From the NCBI GenBank assembly GCA_902629285.1, contig CACOQN010000004.1, forward strand, positions 1-64,000: DNA of 64,000 nt. Reading direction: 5' to 3'. This DNA is from an uncultured Pelagibacteraceae bacterium (GTDB lineage: Bacteria; Pseudomonadota; Alphaproteobacteria; Pelagibacterales; Pelagibacteraceae). Position 1 is the stretch's first letter. Each line of letters opens with the position of its first letter. The position numbers were made by a program, and so were the translations under genes. The notes beneath the pieces are model-generated. The model made no database searches, had not been told where the DNA came from, and worked only from the letters and a program-made list of their open reading frames with translations. Positions 8,477 through 17,376 of the stretch are shown one piece after another.

Positions 8477-8962
8477 ATGCCATCTTTTGATGTAATTAGT
8501 AAAATTAATTATCAAGAATTTGATAATGCTTTAGCTAATTGTGTAAGAGAAATTAGCAATCGATATGATTTTAAAGGCCTTCATATATCGATTGAGCGAA
8601 AAGATAAAATGGTCACAACCAATGCCACTGACGAATTAAAATTAAAGCAAGTAAATGAATTGTTACAAACTCATTTGGTTAGAAGAAAAGTAGATCCAAG
8701 AGTATTACAAGTTAAAAGCTCTGAAGGAGCCTCTGGTGGATCCATTAGACAAGTAAGTGAATTAAAAGAAGGTATTAGCCAAGAAAATGCCAAAAATGTT
8801 ATTGCTGAAATCAAAAAACTTAAAATTAAAATTCAAATTAAAATTCAAGGCGATGAATTAAGAGTTGATGGCAAAAAGAAAGATGATCTTCAAGAAGCTA
8901 TGGCTGCGATCAAAGCAATTGATATTGGTCTCCCAATTGACTTTGTAAACTTTAGAGATTAA
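8477..8962 (+). CDS. yajQ: YajQ-family nucleotide-binding protein
   Basis: 161 aa, the normal length, starting MPSFDVISKINYQEFDNAL and ending PIDFVNFRD, both diagnostic for YajQ. It has two ferredoxin-like halves. Some homologues bind cyclic di-GMP or tRNA/GTP; the role here is unknown. It is monocistronic, with 105 nt before it (divergent from rseP) and 83 nt after. Confidence 0.93.
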   Translation: MPSFDVISKINYQEFDNALANCVREISNRYDFKGLHISIERKDKMVTTNATDELKLKQVNELLQTHLVRRKVDPRVLQVKSSEGASGGSIRQVSELKEGISQENAKNVIAEIKKLKIKIQIKIQGDELRVDGKKKDDLQEAMAAIKAIDIGLPIDFVNFRD

Positions 8963-9045
8963 TCCTCTCAAAGTATTTGTTGTATTTGGTAGAAAAAGAT
9001 ATAAGGAGACATTCAATTACTTAAATATATATCTTTCCCTATATA

Positions 9046-10329
9046 ATGAATTTCTCTGATCTCAATATTGAAAACAAACTAAAAAAATCAATTGATTTAG
9101 CTGATTTTAAAGTTTTGACTCCTATTCAAAGTCAATCCCTACCAATCAGTTTAGAAGGAAAAGATGTTTTGGGAACTGCACAAACAGGAACTGGTAAAAC
9201 TTTAGCTTTTACTATCCCAATGATTAATAAATTGCTTAAAGACAAACAGGCGATGGCATTAATTATTTGCCCAACTAGAGAACTCGCGACACAAGTAATG
9301 GAAACAGTTTTAAAACTTAATGTTAGAGAAATAGGAATTGGCAATGCTCTTTTAATTGGTGGCGAGAGCATGCAAAAACAACTTAGACAATTAAAGAAAA
9401 GAGCACGAATTATAGTTGGAACACCAGGAAGAATTAATGATCACATTGAGCGAAAAAGTCTAAATCTATCAAAAGTAAATTATCTAGTTTTAGATGAAAC
9501 TGATCGAATGCTAGACATGGGTTTTACCCCTCAAATAGAATTTATTTTAAAATTTGTACCAAAAAATCATCAGACATTATTATTCTCAGCTACTTTACCT
9601 GAAAATATTTTAAAAATTTCACAAAAATATCTTAATAATCCTGAAAGAGTTTCAGTTGGATCTTTATCAACACCAATTGAAAAAATTAAACAAGAAACGT
9701 TTCAAATTACACCTGATAAAAAATATCATGAACTAATTAATCAGTTGGTTGAAAGAAGTGGTTCTATTTTGGTTTTTGTTAAAACTAAACATGGTGCAGA
9801 TAAAATAGTTAAGCGATTAAGATATGATGGACATAAAGCTGATGCTATTCATGGAAATCTAAGACAAAGTAAAAGAGATCGTGTAATTAGAGGTTTTAGA
9901 AATGGTAATAGTCGAATTTTAGTTGCAACTGATGTAGCCGCACGTGGATTAGATATACCAGTTATAAAACATGTAATTAATTATGATCTTCCACAGATAC
10001 CAGAAGATTATATTCATCGAATAGGAAGAACTGGTAGAGCTGGAAAAGATGGTTCGGCTTTAACCTTTTTAACTAACAACGACAGAAATATGTGGAGATC
10101 AATTCAAAAACTAATTGATCCTGACTTTAAAGTTAAAGAAGAAGCAAAACCAAATAATCTTAAAGGAAAGAAGTTTAATAAAAAAAATAAATTTAAGAAG
10201 AAATTTCAAAAAAAAAAATACAATAAAAAAAATAAATTTAAATCATTTGAAAAGAAAAATAATAAAAGAAAATTTAAAAATAGAAAAAGACCAAAAAATT
10301 TTAAATTTAAGAAGAATAAACGAAAATAA
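9046..10329 (+). CDS. rhlE: RhlE-like DEAD-box RNA helicase
   Basis: 427 aa with all helicase motifs in order: AQTGTGKT (45-52), PTRELA (about 76-81), TPGR, motif II, SAT (181-183), ATDVAARGLD and HRIGRTGRAG. Motif II reads DETD (150-153) instead of DEAD. The last ~65 residues are almost only Lys, Asn, Phe and Arg and should bind RNA non-specifically. It unwinds short RNA duplexes, with likely roles in ribosome assembly or mRNA decay. The stop lies 2 nt from the convergent yedK stop. Confidence 0.92.
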   Translation: MNFSDLNIENKLKKSIDLADFKVLTPIQSQSLPISLEGKDVLGTAQTGTGKTLAFTIPMINKLLKDKQAMALIICPTRELATQVMETVLKLNVREIGIGNALLIGGESMQKQLRQLKKRARIIVGTPGRINDHIERKSLNLSKVNYLVLDETDRMLDMGFTPQIEFILKFVPKNHQTLLFSATLPENILKISQKYLNNPERVSVGSLSTPIEKIKQETFQITPDKKYHELINQLVERSGSILVFVKTKHGADKIVKRLRYDGHKADAIHGNLRQSKRDRVIRGFRNGNSRILVATDVAARGLDIPVIKHVINYDLPQIPEDYIHRIGRTGRAGKDGSALTFLTNNDRNMWRSIQKLIDPDFKVKEEAKPNNLKGKKFNKKNKFKKKFQKKKYNKKNKFKSFEKKNNKRKFKNRKRPKNFKFKKNKRK

Positions 10330-10331
10330 AA

Positions 10332-10952
10332 TTATACTTTTTGAATTAGAGAAGCGCTATTATTTGTGGGTTTATTAACATCTTTTGATACTTCATGAAA
10401 AATAAGATCAGGAACTTTACGCTCATTTAAGAAAGCTGAACCTTGTAATTCTAAATTTAAATAACGATTAATATCAGCTTGATTTAAAATAACTGGTTGT
10501 CTATGGTGAATTTCATTTATGTTTTCTTTTGCTTCTTCTGTAATTAAACAGAATTTATCATTTTCAAAGATACCAGCAAAAAAAATAGGGTTTGTGTCTT
10601 CACGAGTAAAATAATGGGGAGTTTTTTCTTTCTCTTCTCTTTTCCATTCATAAAAACCATCTGCAACTGCAACACATCGATTGTTTTTTATTAATTTTTT
10701 AAATGAGACTTTTTCATCAATGGTCTCTAACCTTGCATTAATCAAAGCTTTAAAATCTTTATCTTTAGCCCATCCTGGAACTAAACCCCATTGGAGATTT
10801 TCTAAAGTATTTCCATTTTTATATTTTTTTATTACTGGCAGTTTTTGATATGGATGAGCATTATAGTTTTCAGCATCTTCAACCTGAATTGCAGATTTAA
10901 CGAGTTTATTTGTTTTTGTTATCGGGTTTTTAACTACGTATCTTCCACACAT
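10332..10952 (-). CDS. yedK: YedK/HMCES (SRAP) abasic-site shielding protein
   Basis: 206 aa beginning MCGRY. Cys2, exposed after Met removal, forms the thiazolidine crosslink to abasic sites. Other family residues are visible: NARLET, DGFYEWK and HHRQPVIL. It protects abasic sites in single-stranded DNA at replication forks. The start codon is adjacent to and overlaps the stop of the TPR gene (shared position 10952), so the two are co-transcribed. Confidence 0.95.
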   Translation of the reverse strand: MCGRYVVKNPITKTNKLVKSAIQVEDAENYNAHPYQKLPVIKKYKNGNTLENLQWGLVPGWAKDKDFKALINARLETIDEKVSFKKLIKNNRCVAVADGFYEWKREEKEKTPHYFTREDTNPIFFAGIFENDKFCLITEEAKENINEIHHRQPVILNQADINRYLNLELQGSAFLNERKVPDLIFHEVSKDVNKPTNNSASLIQKV

Positions 10953-11500
10953 TATATTGTTTGCTGTTTCATTAATTCTTCTATTTGCTTGATCATTATT
11001 TTTGGAGATCTCATAGCAGGAAAAATTTCTTGCGCTTGTTCATAGCTTCTTATTGCTTTTTCATAATTCTTGAGTTGAATATTTACTAAACCCTGCCCTG
11101 CTAAAGCTCCAAAGTGTCTTTGTTCTAAGGCTAATACCTGATCTATATCATCTTGAGATTTTTGAAATTCTCCTAGCATATAAAGTACAGTCGCCCTTTT
11201 ATTCCAAGCTTCAGCCCAATTTTGATCAAGATTAATAACTTCAGTAAAAATATCTTTTGCTTTAATATAATTTTGATCTCTCACAAATTGAGAGCCCTCT
11301 TCTAATCTTGCGGTAAGTTTTTCATCTGTTGGATGAGTGCTCCATAAAGCCCAAATTTCTTGTTCAATTATAAAAGCTACTTTCGATTTATTTGCTTTTA
11401 ACTCACTAAATAATTGGTTCAGTCTAATATCCCTTTCATTTGCTAATAAGATAGCCTGCGAAAATAAATAAAACAAAATTACTAGGAATACCTTTTTCAT
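10952..11500 (-). CDS. secreted TPR-repeat protein
   Basis: 182 aa with a signal peptide (MKKVFLVILFYLFSQAIL...). Two or three tetratricopeptide repeats follow at about 75-175, e.g. AEAWNKRATVLYMLGEFQKS and KNYEKAIRSYEQAQEIFP. TPRs mediate protein contacts; here it would act in the periplasm. The partner is unknown. The same architecture is common in alphaproteobacteria next to peptidase-like genes. Confidence 0.8.
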   Translation of the reverse strand: MKKVFLVILFYLFSQAILLANERDIRLNQLFSELKANKSKVAFIIEQEIWALWSTHPTDEKLTARLEEGSQFVRDQNYIKAKDIFTEVINLDQNWAEAWNKRATVLYMLGEFQKSQDDIDQVLALEQRHFGALAGQGLVNIQLKNYEKAIRSYEQAQEIFPAMRSPKIMIKQIEELMKQQTI

Positions 11501-11540
11501 AATTAGATATTATCAAATATTAGAATTAGAGTCTTTGGTC

Positions 11541-11996
11541 TTAAGTGTCTTTGTTGTTATTTTTACAACTATAAAAAGAAATATCTTTTTCTTTTTCCTC
11601 TTGTTTTATATTGGTTGTGATTTCGTGAATAAGTTCTCCTGTTTTTCTAGTATAGACTGCAGACTCAGAATAATTCCTCTCTTTATCGAATGCTTGAATT
11701 AAGAATATATCCTTATTCGAAATTTTAACCTCTAAATCAATTTTATTAAAAAATTCTGATAGATTTTTAACATTTAGAACGTCTGGTGTTTTAGACTCGA
11801 TTATTAGCTTATTTATATCTTTTCTTTTAATTTGATCTTTGGTGAAAGATTCAAAATTATGGTTTGGATTTTTTAAAATTACTTTTTCAAATTTACAATT
11901 TAAATTCAAGTTAGAGCTCAGAGTAATATTTATATTTTGGGCTTGAGCTATACTAAAACAAAATAAATAACTAAATATAAAAGTAAAAATTTTCAT
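11541..11996 (-). CDS. hypothetical secreted protein
   Basis: 151 aa with a clear signal peptide (MKIFTFIFSYLFCFSIAQAQ, cleavage after AQA). The mature part is mostly beta-strand-like and charged, with two cysteines (about residues 35 and 144) that could form a disulfide. I recognise no domain. The start overlaps the tesA stop by 4 nt, so it is the second gene of a tesA transcript and may act in the periplasm or cell envelope. Confidence 0.6.
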   Translation of the reverse strand: MKIFTFIFSYLFCFSIAQAQNINITLSSNLNLNCKFEKVILKNPNHNFESFTKDQIKRKDINKLIIESKTPDVLNVKNLSEFFNKIDLEVKISNKDIFLIQAFDKERNYSESAVYTRKTGELIHEITTNIKQEEKEKDISFYSCKNNNKDT

Positions 11997-12604
11997 TTAA
12001 TTATATTAATAATACTTTTTTTTATTGTTTCACTTATTTTAATTGTTCCATCTTTATTGGGGTGTATACCGTCTTGTTGATTTAAACTTGGATTTAGTGC
12101 CACACCATCAAGAAGAAATGAAATTAACGGCAAATTATACTTTTTTGATAATTTCGGATAAATTGCATCAAAGTTTTTTTTATAAATAAATCCATGTGTA
12201 GTTGGTGCAATCATACCAGCTAAAATAATTTTAATCTTTTTATCTTTTGCAATATTTATTATTTTTTCTAAATTTTTTTCAGTTTCTTCTGGTTGAATTC
12301 CTCTAAGCATATCATTAGCTCCTAATCCTAAAATAATTAAATCTATTCCTGGTTCAGATAAACTCCAATCAGCTCTATTCAATCCACCAGATGATGTACT
12401 TCCAGAAACGCTTCCATTAATGACTTTAATGTTTAAACCAGCTTGCTTAAGATTATTTTCTAAAACTATTGATAAATGATGTTCTTTAGGTAATCCATAT
12501 CCAGCCATCAAACTATCACCGAATAAAACTACCTTTTCTATTGCACTTGCGTTTATGTGCACTAGAAAGGTTATCAAAATTTTAATAAATATAGTTTTAT
12601 TCAT
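11993..12604 (-). CDS. tesA: TesA-like SGNH/GDSL esterase
   Basis: SGNH hydrolase. Block I is LFGDSLMAGYG (catalytic Ser), with NGSVSGSTSSGG (Gly block), LGLGANDML (Asn block) and DGIHPNKDG (catalytic Asp and His). A signal peptide precedes, placing it in the periplasm as arylesterase/thioesterase/lysophospholipase. I place the start at 12604 (MNKTIFIK...); the track's 12640 start adds residues lying inside the divergent ABC gene. It is divergent from a YbbA/YbbP-type ABC system, the same neighbourhood as E. coli tesA-ybbAP. Confidence 0.9.
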   Translation of the reverse strand: MNKTIFIKILITFLVHINASAIEKVVLFGDSLMAGYGLPKEHHLSIVLENNLKQAGLNIKVINGSVSGSTSSGGLNRADWSLSEPGIDLIILGLGANDMLRGIQPEETEKNLEKIINIAKDKKIKIILAGMIAPTTHGFIYKKNFDAIYPKLSKKYNLPLISFLLDGVALNPSLNQQDGIHPNKDGTIKISETIKKSIINIIK

Positions 12605-13268
12605 GAGTGCTCTTCTTAAATTAAAAAAAATAAATCTCAAATACCAAACTGGTAAAGATAATATCAGTGTTTTAAAGAATATTGATTTAAATATTAAGAA
12701 AAAAGAAACTGTTTCAGTAGTTGGAGAAAGTGGCTCAGGGAAAACAAGTTTAATAATGTTAATTGGGGGATTAGAAAAACCAACCTCTGGTAAAATAAAT
12801 TTTAATAATCAAGAAATAACAGGCCTTAGTGAAGATGAGGTATCAGAAATAAGAAAGAAAAATATTGGAATAATATTTCAATCTTTTTATTTAATTCCTA
12901 ATTATACAGCGGTTGAAAATGTTGCTCTTACCCTTGAACTTAATAATTTTAAAAATCCAGAAAAAGAAGCAAAGATTTTATTAGATCGTTTTGGTTTGAA
13001 ACATCGTTTTAATAATCTACCAAGTCAATTATCAGGTGGTGAACAGCAACGTGTTGCTATAGCTAGAGCAATTGCGATGAAACCAGAACTAATCTTAGCA
13101 GATGAACCAACAGGAAACTTAGATACAGAAAATTCTATCATGATTGCAAATATTTTATTTAAATATGTTAAAGAAGAAGGTTCTTCTTTAATCATGGTAA
13201 CTCATGACCCTAAACTTGCCGACAAAGCTAAAAGAAAAATAAAAATTAAAGATGGAAAAATTAAATAA
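12603..13268 (+). CDS. ybbA: YbbA/LolD-type ABC ATPase
   Basis: ATPase with Walker [11 protein letters not shown]-loop [11 protein letters not shown], signature LSGGEQQR, Walker [13 protein letters not shown] and switch His in MVTHD. The TGNLD variant is typical of the MacB/LolD/FtsE subfamily. Start at 12603 ([11 protein letters not shown]) matches the family; 12555 would extend into tesA. The ORF overlaps the permease gene by 17 nt. It powers substrate extraction or export with the FtsX-like partner; the substrate in YbbAP systems is unproven. Confidence 0.9.
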   Translation: MSALLKLKKINLKYQTGKDNISVLKNIDLNIKKKETVSVVGESGSGKTSLIMLIGGLEKPTSGKINFNNQEITGLSEDEVSEIRKKNIGIIFQSFYLIPNYTAVENVALTLELNNFKNPEKEAKILLDRFGLKHRFNNLPSQLSGGEQQRVAIARAIAMKPELILADEPTGNLDTENSIMIANILFKYVKEEGSSLIMVTHDPKLADKAKRKIKIKDGKIK

Positions 13269-15786
13269 TCCTTCAGAATTTAATTTGATATTTAAATACG
13301 CTTTAAAAGACTTAAGCAGAAATTATAATAAAATTTCTAGTATCATTATTACACTATTTATAAGTCTTTTTATCTTAAGTGCTATTTTCACAATTGAAGA
13401 TAGTCTTAAAAAAGAACTTAATGATAATGCCAAAGCACTTTTAGGTGGAGATTTAGAAATTGATTACAATCGTAATCAAGGAAATTTAGATCTAGTTAAC
13501 AAAGTAAAAGAATTTGCAACTGTTTCTCAAATGATTGAGTTCAGCACTATGCTTTCAACTACTGGAAGAGAAAAAAATAAATCATTATTTACTAGAATTA
13601 AAACTGTAGATGAAAAATATCCTTTATATGGAAATGTTGTCTATGAGCCAATTGGTGCTTATGAAAGAATGCAAAAAGAACCTAACACTATCCTTGTCAA
13701 TGAAAGTTTGTCAAAAACCCTAAATATTAAAATTAATGAAATAGTAAAAGTTCAAGATCAAAATTTTACAATAATTGGAATTATTAAATCTGTACCAGAT
13801 GTAAGTGGATTTGTTGCATTTGGCGATTGGGCTTTGGCAGGAAAACAAACTTTAGAAATTTTAAAACTTAACGGAATTGGAAGTTTTTTAAACTATGAAT
13901 ACAAAGTAAAGTTTAATGAAAATGATAAGACTGAAGAAATCGAAAAACGAATTGAAGAAATCTTTAAAGACGATCAAAAAGTAAAACTTAGATATCCTGA
14001 AAATTCTGCAAGTGGAATAAAGAGAATTATTAATAATTTTTCACAATTTTTGTCACTTGTTTCTATTAGTGCAATGTTAATAGCAGGTATTGGAATAGCA
14101 AATACTTTGCTTTCTTTTATTAATCAAAACAACATGTCGATAGCTGTTAGAAAGGCAGTTGGCTTTTATTCAGGCAATATTAAAACACTATATTACCTTC
14201 AGTTATTTATACTTTTATTTATCATCACTGTTATAGCTTATGGATCAAGTTTTTTAATTGTACCAATAGCAGATAAATATTTATCTGATGGATTAGGATT
14301 AAATGTTTATCCGGTATTTTCATTACTCAATTTTTTAAAAATATTTTTAGTAGGTTTATTGGTTCTTGTAATTTTTTCTATTCCAACAATCAGTTCTATT
14401 GATCAAGTAAAAGCGTCTAATTTATTTAGAAACGTATTTCAAAACCTTCAATTTTATTATTCCAAGAGATCAGTTGTTCTAAGCTTTGTTTTATTATCTA
14501 TCTTAATTTTGATATTCACGGTTGGATCTGAACAACCTTCTTATAGCTTGGGTTACTTTGCTGCTTTTTTTGTGTGTTTAATTGTATTTTTCTTACTTTC
14601 GAAATTAATCATTTTTTTCCTAAAAAAATTCAAATCTAGTTCAATAATTTCTTTAAAAGTTTCAATTAAAAATATTACCCAAACAAAAAGTATAACTCCC
14701 ATTACAGTTATGTCTCTTGGCTTAGGAGTTACTTTGTTATTAACATTAGCTTTAGTTGGTACAAATTTTCAAAGAGAAATAGCTAAATCTATTCCTGATA
14801 TAGCACCTGATTATTTCTTTGTCGGTATTCAAAAAGGAGAAAGAGAGAAATTTGAACAGGGAATTTTAAATATGGATCCAAATGCATCTATCGAAATTGT
14901 ACCAATGGTATCCTCTGGAATTGTAAAAATTAATGGTGTAGATCCCAACACTTATATTAAACCAGATAATGATAGTTACTGGGTAATTGGTAGTGAACGA
15001 AGATCTTCATGGGTAGAAAATGTACCTGAAGACAATCCAATTTTAGAGGGTGAATGGTGGGATTTATCAAACCCTAATCAACTTCAAATATCTCTTGATG
15101 CAAAAGTTGCTAAAGATTTTAACATCAAGTTAGGTGATATTTTTACTTTAAATGTTTATGGGCGTGAAATTGAAGGAAAAGTAATTAATTTCAGAGAAGT
15201 GGATTATCGAGATTTAAGCATCAACTTTGCAATGTTATTTAATCCTCAATTTGCAAAAAACATACCTCATGAATATTTAGCTACTGCAAAATTTAATTCA
15301 AATAAATTTGATGAAACTGAAATGCTTGAAATCATGCCAAGTTTATCAATGATAAAAATTTCAGATTATTTATCTAAAGTTACAGCTGTTTTAAATAAAG
15401 TATTTATTGCAGTTACCTTAATCTCTGCAGTTACTATTGTTATAGGGTTAATCGTAATTTCAAGTGCAATTATGGTTCAAGGGAAAGTAAAAGAATATCA
15501 AAATTTAGTCTTTAAAATTTTAGGTTTTTCAAAAAAACAAATTGTTTTTTCATCTTTAATTGAATTCATCATTATTTTTAAATCTGTAATTTTAATTGCA
15601 ATATTTTTTGCAGTGATTGGTTCAAAATTTATTATGGAAAATATTTTTGAGCTAGTTTGGATGTTTGACTTTAAGGTTTTAATTTATTTAGGATTTTCAA
15701 TTGGCTTCGTTACTTTAATTTTAATATTGCTAACAAACTTTAAATATTTAAATCCTAAAGTTTATCCTCTATTGAGAAATCAATAA
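13252..15786 (+). CDS. ybbP: YbbP-like FtsX/MacB-family ABC permease
   Basis: 844 aa, the long two-FtsX-domain form. An N-terminal helix (residues ~20-45) is followed by a large periplasmic MacB-PCD-like domain (HALLGGDLEIDYN region: ALLGGDLEIDYN). Three helices (~265-390), a central pair (~400-460), a second periplasmic domain and three final helices follow. It works with the upstream ATPase (17-nt overlap), and divergent tesA suggests a role in handling lipids or envelope molecules. The gene ends exactly where the convergent 15787 gene ends. Confidence 0.88.
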   Translation: MEKLNNPSEFNLIFKYALKDLSRNYNKISSIIITLFISLFILSAIFTIEDSLKKELNDNAKALLGGDLEIDYNRNQGNLDLVNKVKEFATVSQMIEFSTMLSTTGREKNKSLFTRIKTVDEKYPLYGNVVYEPIGAYERMQKEPNTILVNESLSKTLNIKINEIVKVQDQNFTIIGIIKSVPDVSGFVAFGDWALAGKQTLEILKLNGIGSFLNYEYKVKFNENDKTEEIEKRIEEIFKDDQKVKLRYPENSASGIKRIINNFSQFLSLVSISAMLIAGIGIANTLLSFINQNNMSIAVRKAVGFYSGNIKTLYYLQLFILLFIITVIAYGSSFLIVPIADKYLSDGLGLNVYPVFSLLNFLKIFLVGLLVLVIFSIPTISSIDQVKASNLFRNVFQNLQFYYSKRSVVLSFVLLSILILIFTVGSEQPSYSLGYFAAFFVCLIVFFLLSKLIIFFLKKFKSSSIISLKVSIKNITQTKSITPITVMSLGLGVTLLLTLALVGTNFQREIAKSIPDIAPDYFFVGIQKGEREKFEQGILNMDPNASIEIVPMVSSGIVKINGVDPNTYIKPDNDSYWVIGSERRSSWVENVPEDNPILEGEWWDLSNPNQLQISLDAKVAKDFNIKLGDIFTLNVYGREIEGKVINFREVDYRDLSINFAMLFNPQFAKNIPHEYLATAKFNSNKFDETEMLEIMPSLSMIKISDYLSKVTAVLNKVFIAVTLISAVTIVIGLIVISSAIMVQGKVKEYQNLVFKILGFSKKQIVFSSLIEFIIIFKSVILIAIFFAVIGSKFIMENIFELVWMFDFKVLIYLGFSIGFVTLILILLTNFKYLNPKVYPLLRNQ

Positions 15787-16203
15787 TTAGAATTTAGTAA
15801 TTTTACTATCTAAAGAAATTAGATTTAATTCTACTTTTATTTTTGGAAATTTTTTTTTTATTTGTTTTTTAATTTTAGAGAATGACTCTTTATGAATTTT
15901 TTTTTCATTCGTTGGGCTAAATTCTTTTTTTCCATTAGCTATTTTAGCTGCACCACAATCTTTATGATTAATAACAATTAATTTTTCTATTTTATGTAAT
16001 TTAATAGAGGTTCCTAAATTGTCATAAAACGTTTTATGCCATTGTTTAAATTTATCATGTGTAACCCCAACAGCTGCACCTGCAATTGTAAAAGCACTAT
16101 ATTTTCCTATTAATTTTTTTTTCTTTAAATGATTATGAACTAAATGTTGAAATCTAGGATCCATACAAGATAATACCATTGCTTTAAATTTCGATTTTTT
16201 CAA
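15787..16203 (-). CDS. beta-carbonic-anhydrase-like protein
   Basis: 138 aa. The Zn site of beta-carbonic anhydrases appears complete: Cys13 and Asp15 in CMDPR (normally C-x-D-S-R), His80 and Cys83 in NHKDCG. It is much shorter than a standard ~200-aa enzyme and has DPR in place of DSR, resembling short CA-like proteins of unknown activity. No signal peptide. The start overlaps the SOUL gene stop (4 nt), so both are probably on one transcript. Confidence 0.7.
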   Translation of the reverse strand: MKKSKFKAMVLSCMDPRFQHLVHNHLKKKKLIGKYSAFTIAGAAVGVTHDKFKQWHKTFYDNLGTSIKLHKIEKLIVINHKDCGAAKIANGKKEFSPTNEKKIHKESFSKIKKQIKKKFPKIKVELNLISLDSKITKF

Positions 16204-16766
16204 TTTAATTCCACTTTAAACATAGCCTCATTTCTTCTATTCATTGGTAGGGTAAATGGACTATCATATGTGGCCCTAATAGGTGGGCTTATAATTGATA
16301 TATTATTTTTTTGTAACTCTTTTTCTAAAATTTCTTTATGTTTATAAAAATTTCTATCTGAAGCTCGTCCAGAATATCTCAACACTGCATAGTATCCTCC
16401 TTCAATATTAATTATTTTAATATCATTCCTACTGGGATTTGGTGCATTTTCTAAGTTAAATTTCGAGGGCAAATAAAATTGCATACTCATATTTCCATTT
16501 TTCTCAACCTGAGTAACTGGGGTTGTCATTTTAATTTTCTCTTGAGTGTCGTTTCTACCTGAAATGTAATTAAATAATTTTCTAAAATTACTATCTATTC
16601 CAGATGTCATTGTTTCCACCGCTAAACGATCAGAGTATTTTCTAATCTCATATACTTCGTTTTTAGTGACAACTTCATAATTTGCTTCCTCGTAAGCCAT
16701 AACTGTAGAATAGGGTAAAATAAATAAAGTACAAAAAACTAAAAAATAAAGTTTAATAATTTTCAT
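16200..16766 (-). CDS. SOUL heme-binding-family protein
   Basis: 188 aa with a signal peptide (MKIIKLYFLVFCTLFILPYSTVMA). The SOUL pattern is clear: YEVVTKNEVYEIRKYSDRL, IKMTTPVTQ and RYSGRASDRNF. Members bind heme or related tetrapyrroles; export puts this copy in the periplasm. It lies between the CA-like gene (4-nt overlap) and a GNAT-like gene (2-nt gap), all on the minus strand. Confidence 0.85.
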   Translation of the reverse strand: MKIIKLYFLVFCTLFILPYSTVMAYEEANYEVVTKNEVYEIRKYSDRLAVETMTSGIDSNFRKLFNYISGRNDTQEKIKMTTPVTQVEKNGNMSMQFYLPSKFNLENAPNPSRNDIKIINIEGGYYAVLRYSGRASDRNFYKHKEILEKELQKNNISIISPPIRATYDSPFTLPMNRRNEAMFKVELN

Positions 16767-16768
16767 TG

Positions 16769-17323
16769 TTACATGACTTTATATTCAAAATTTTGTGTAG
16801 TTTCATTAATTTGAACCAATTTAGCACCATTTCTTTCATGAAAATTAGTTGCCATTTCTGTCAGAGGCGAAAGAGTTACTAATCTATTTAAATGATTAGA
16901 TTTTTTGATTTTTTTAAATACTTCTTTTACTATTAATTTTCCCCCACCCTTTTTTTTAGACCAAACAGTATAAGCGATAGCTATTTGACCACCAGCCTGG
17001 TCTCTCATAGCAGTTTGTAGAAATGCATCAGTACTAAGTTTTTCTAACTCCTCAACACTTTTTGGAATTTCATTTGTGTAAGCAAAACACATAACAGCAT
17101 GAATTTCTCCTTTGTATTCAACTCCAAAAATTTTTCTTCCATATCCGGTTCTGAACTTGTTGTCCAGTTCTGGTCTTACAGGATCTTCATCAGTATTGCA
17201 TTCTTTTAGCTCAACAAGTTTTGCACCTTTAACCCAACCAAAAAAATTACCAATATTTTTACTCAAAACTTGTCTGTTTTTTCTTAGTCTAGCTTTAATT
17301 CTTGGATTGAACTTTTTTATCAT
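16769..17323 (-). CDS. uncharacterised protein, possible GNAT fold
   Basis: 184 aa with a very basic N-terminus (KKFNPRIKARLRKNR). The C-terminal half resembles an acyl-CoA N-acyltransferase: AIAYTVWSKKKGGGKLIVKEV (a strand with a Gly-rich pyrophosphate-loop analogue), then TLSPLTEMATNFHERNGAKLV, similar to the LY..xGF region of GNATs. No membrane segments. Such proteins also occur in marine phage genomes. Function unknown; the fold is my inference from pattern. Confidence 0.5.
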   Translation of the reverse strand: MIKKFNPRIKARLRKNRQVLSKNIGNFFGWVKGAKLVELKECNTDEDPVRPELDNKFRTGYGRKIFGVEYKGEIHAVMCFAYTNEIPKSVEELEKLSTDAFLQTAMRDQAGGQIAIAYTVWSKKKGGGKLIVKEVFKKIKKSNHLNRLVTLSPLTEMATNFHERNGAKLVQINETTQNFEYKVM

Positions 17324-17376
17324 AATTTAAAGTATATATTTAAACATTTATTAAAAATTTAGTATGTGTAAAAAAA

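Noticed and set aside
12555-12602. Upstream start for the YbbA ATPase (and 12640 for tesA)
   Set aside because: The added residues match no family pattern and extend each gene into the other; the internal ATGs begin exactly at the conserved N-termini.
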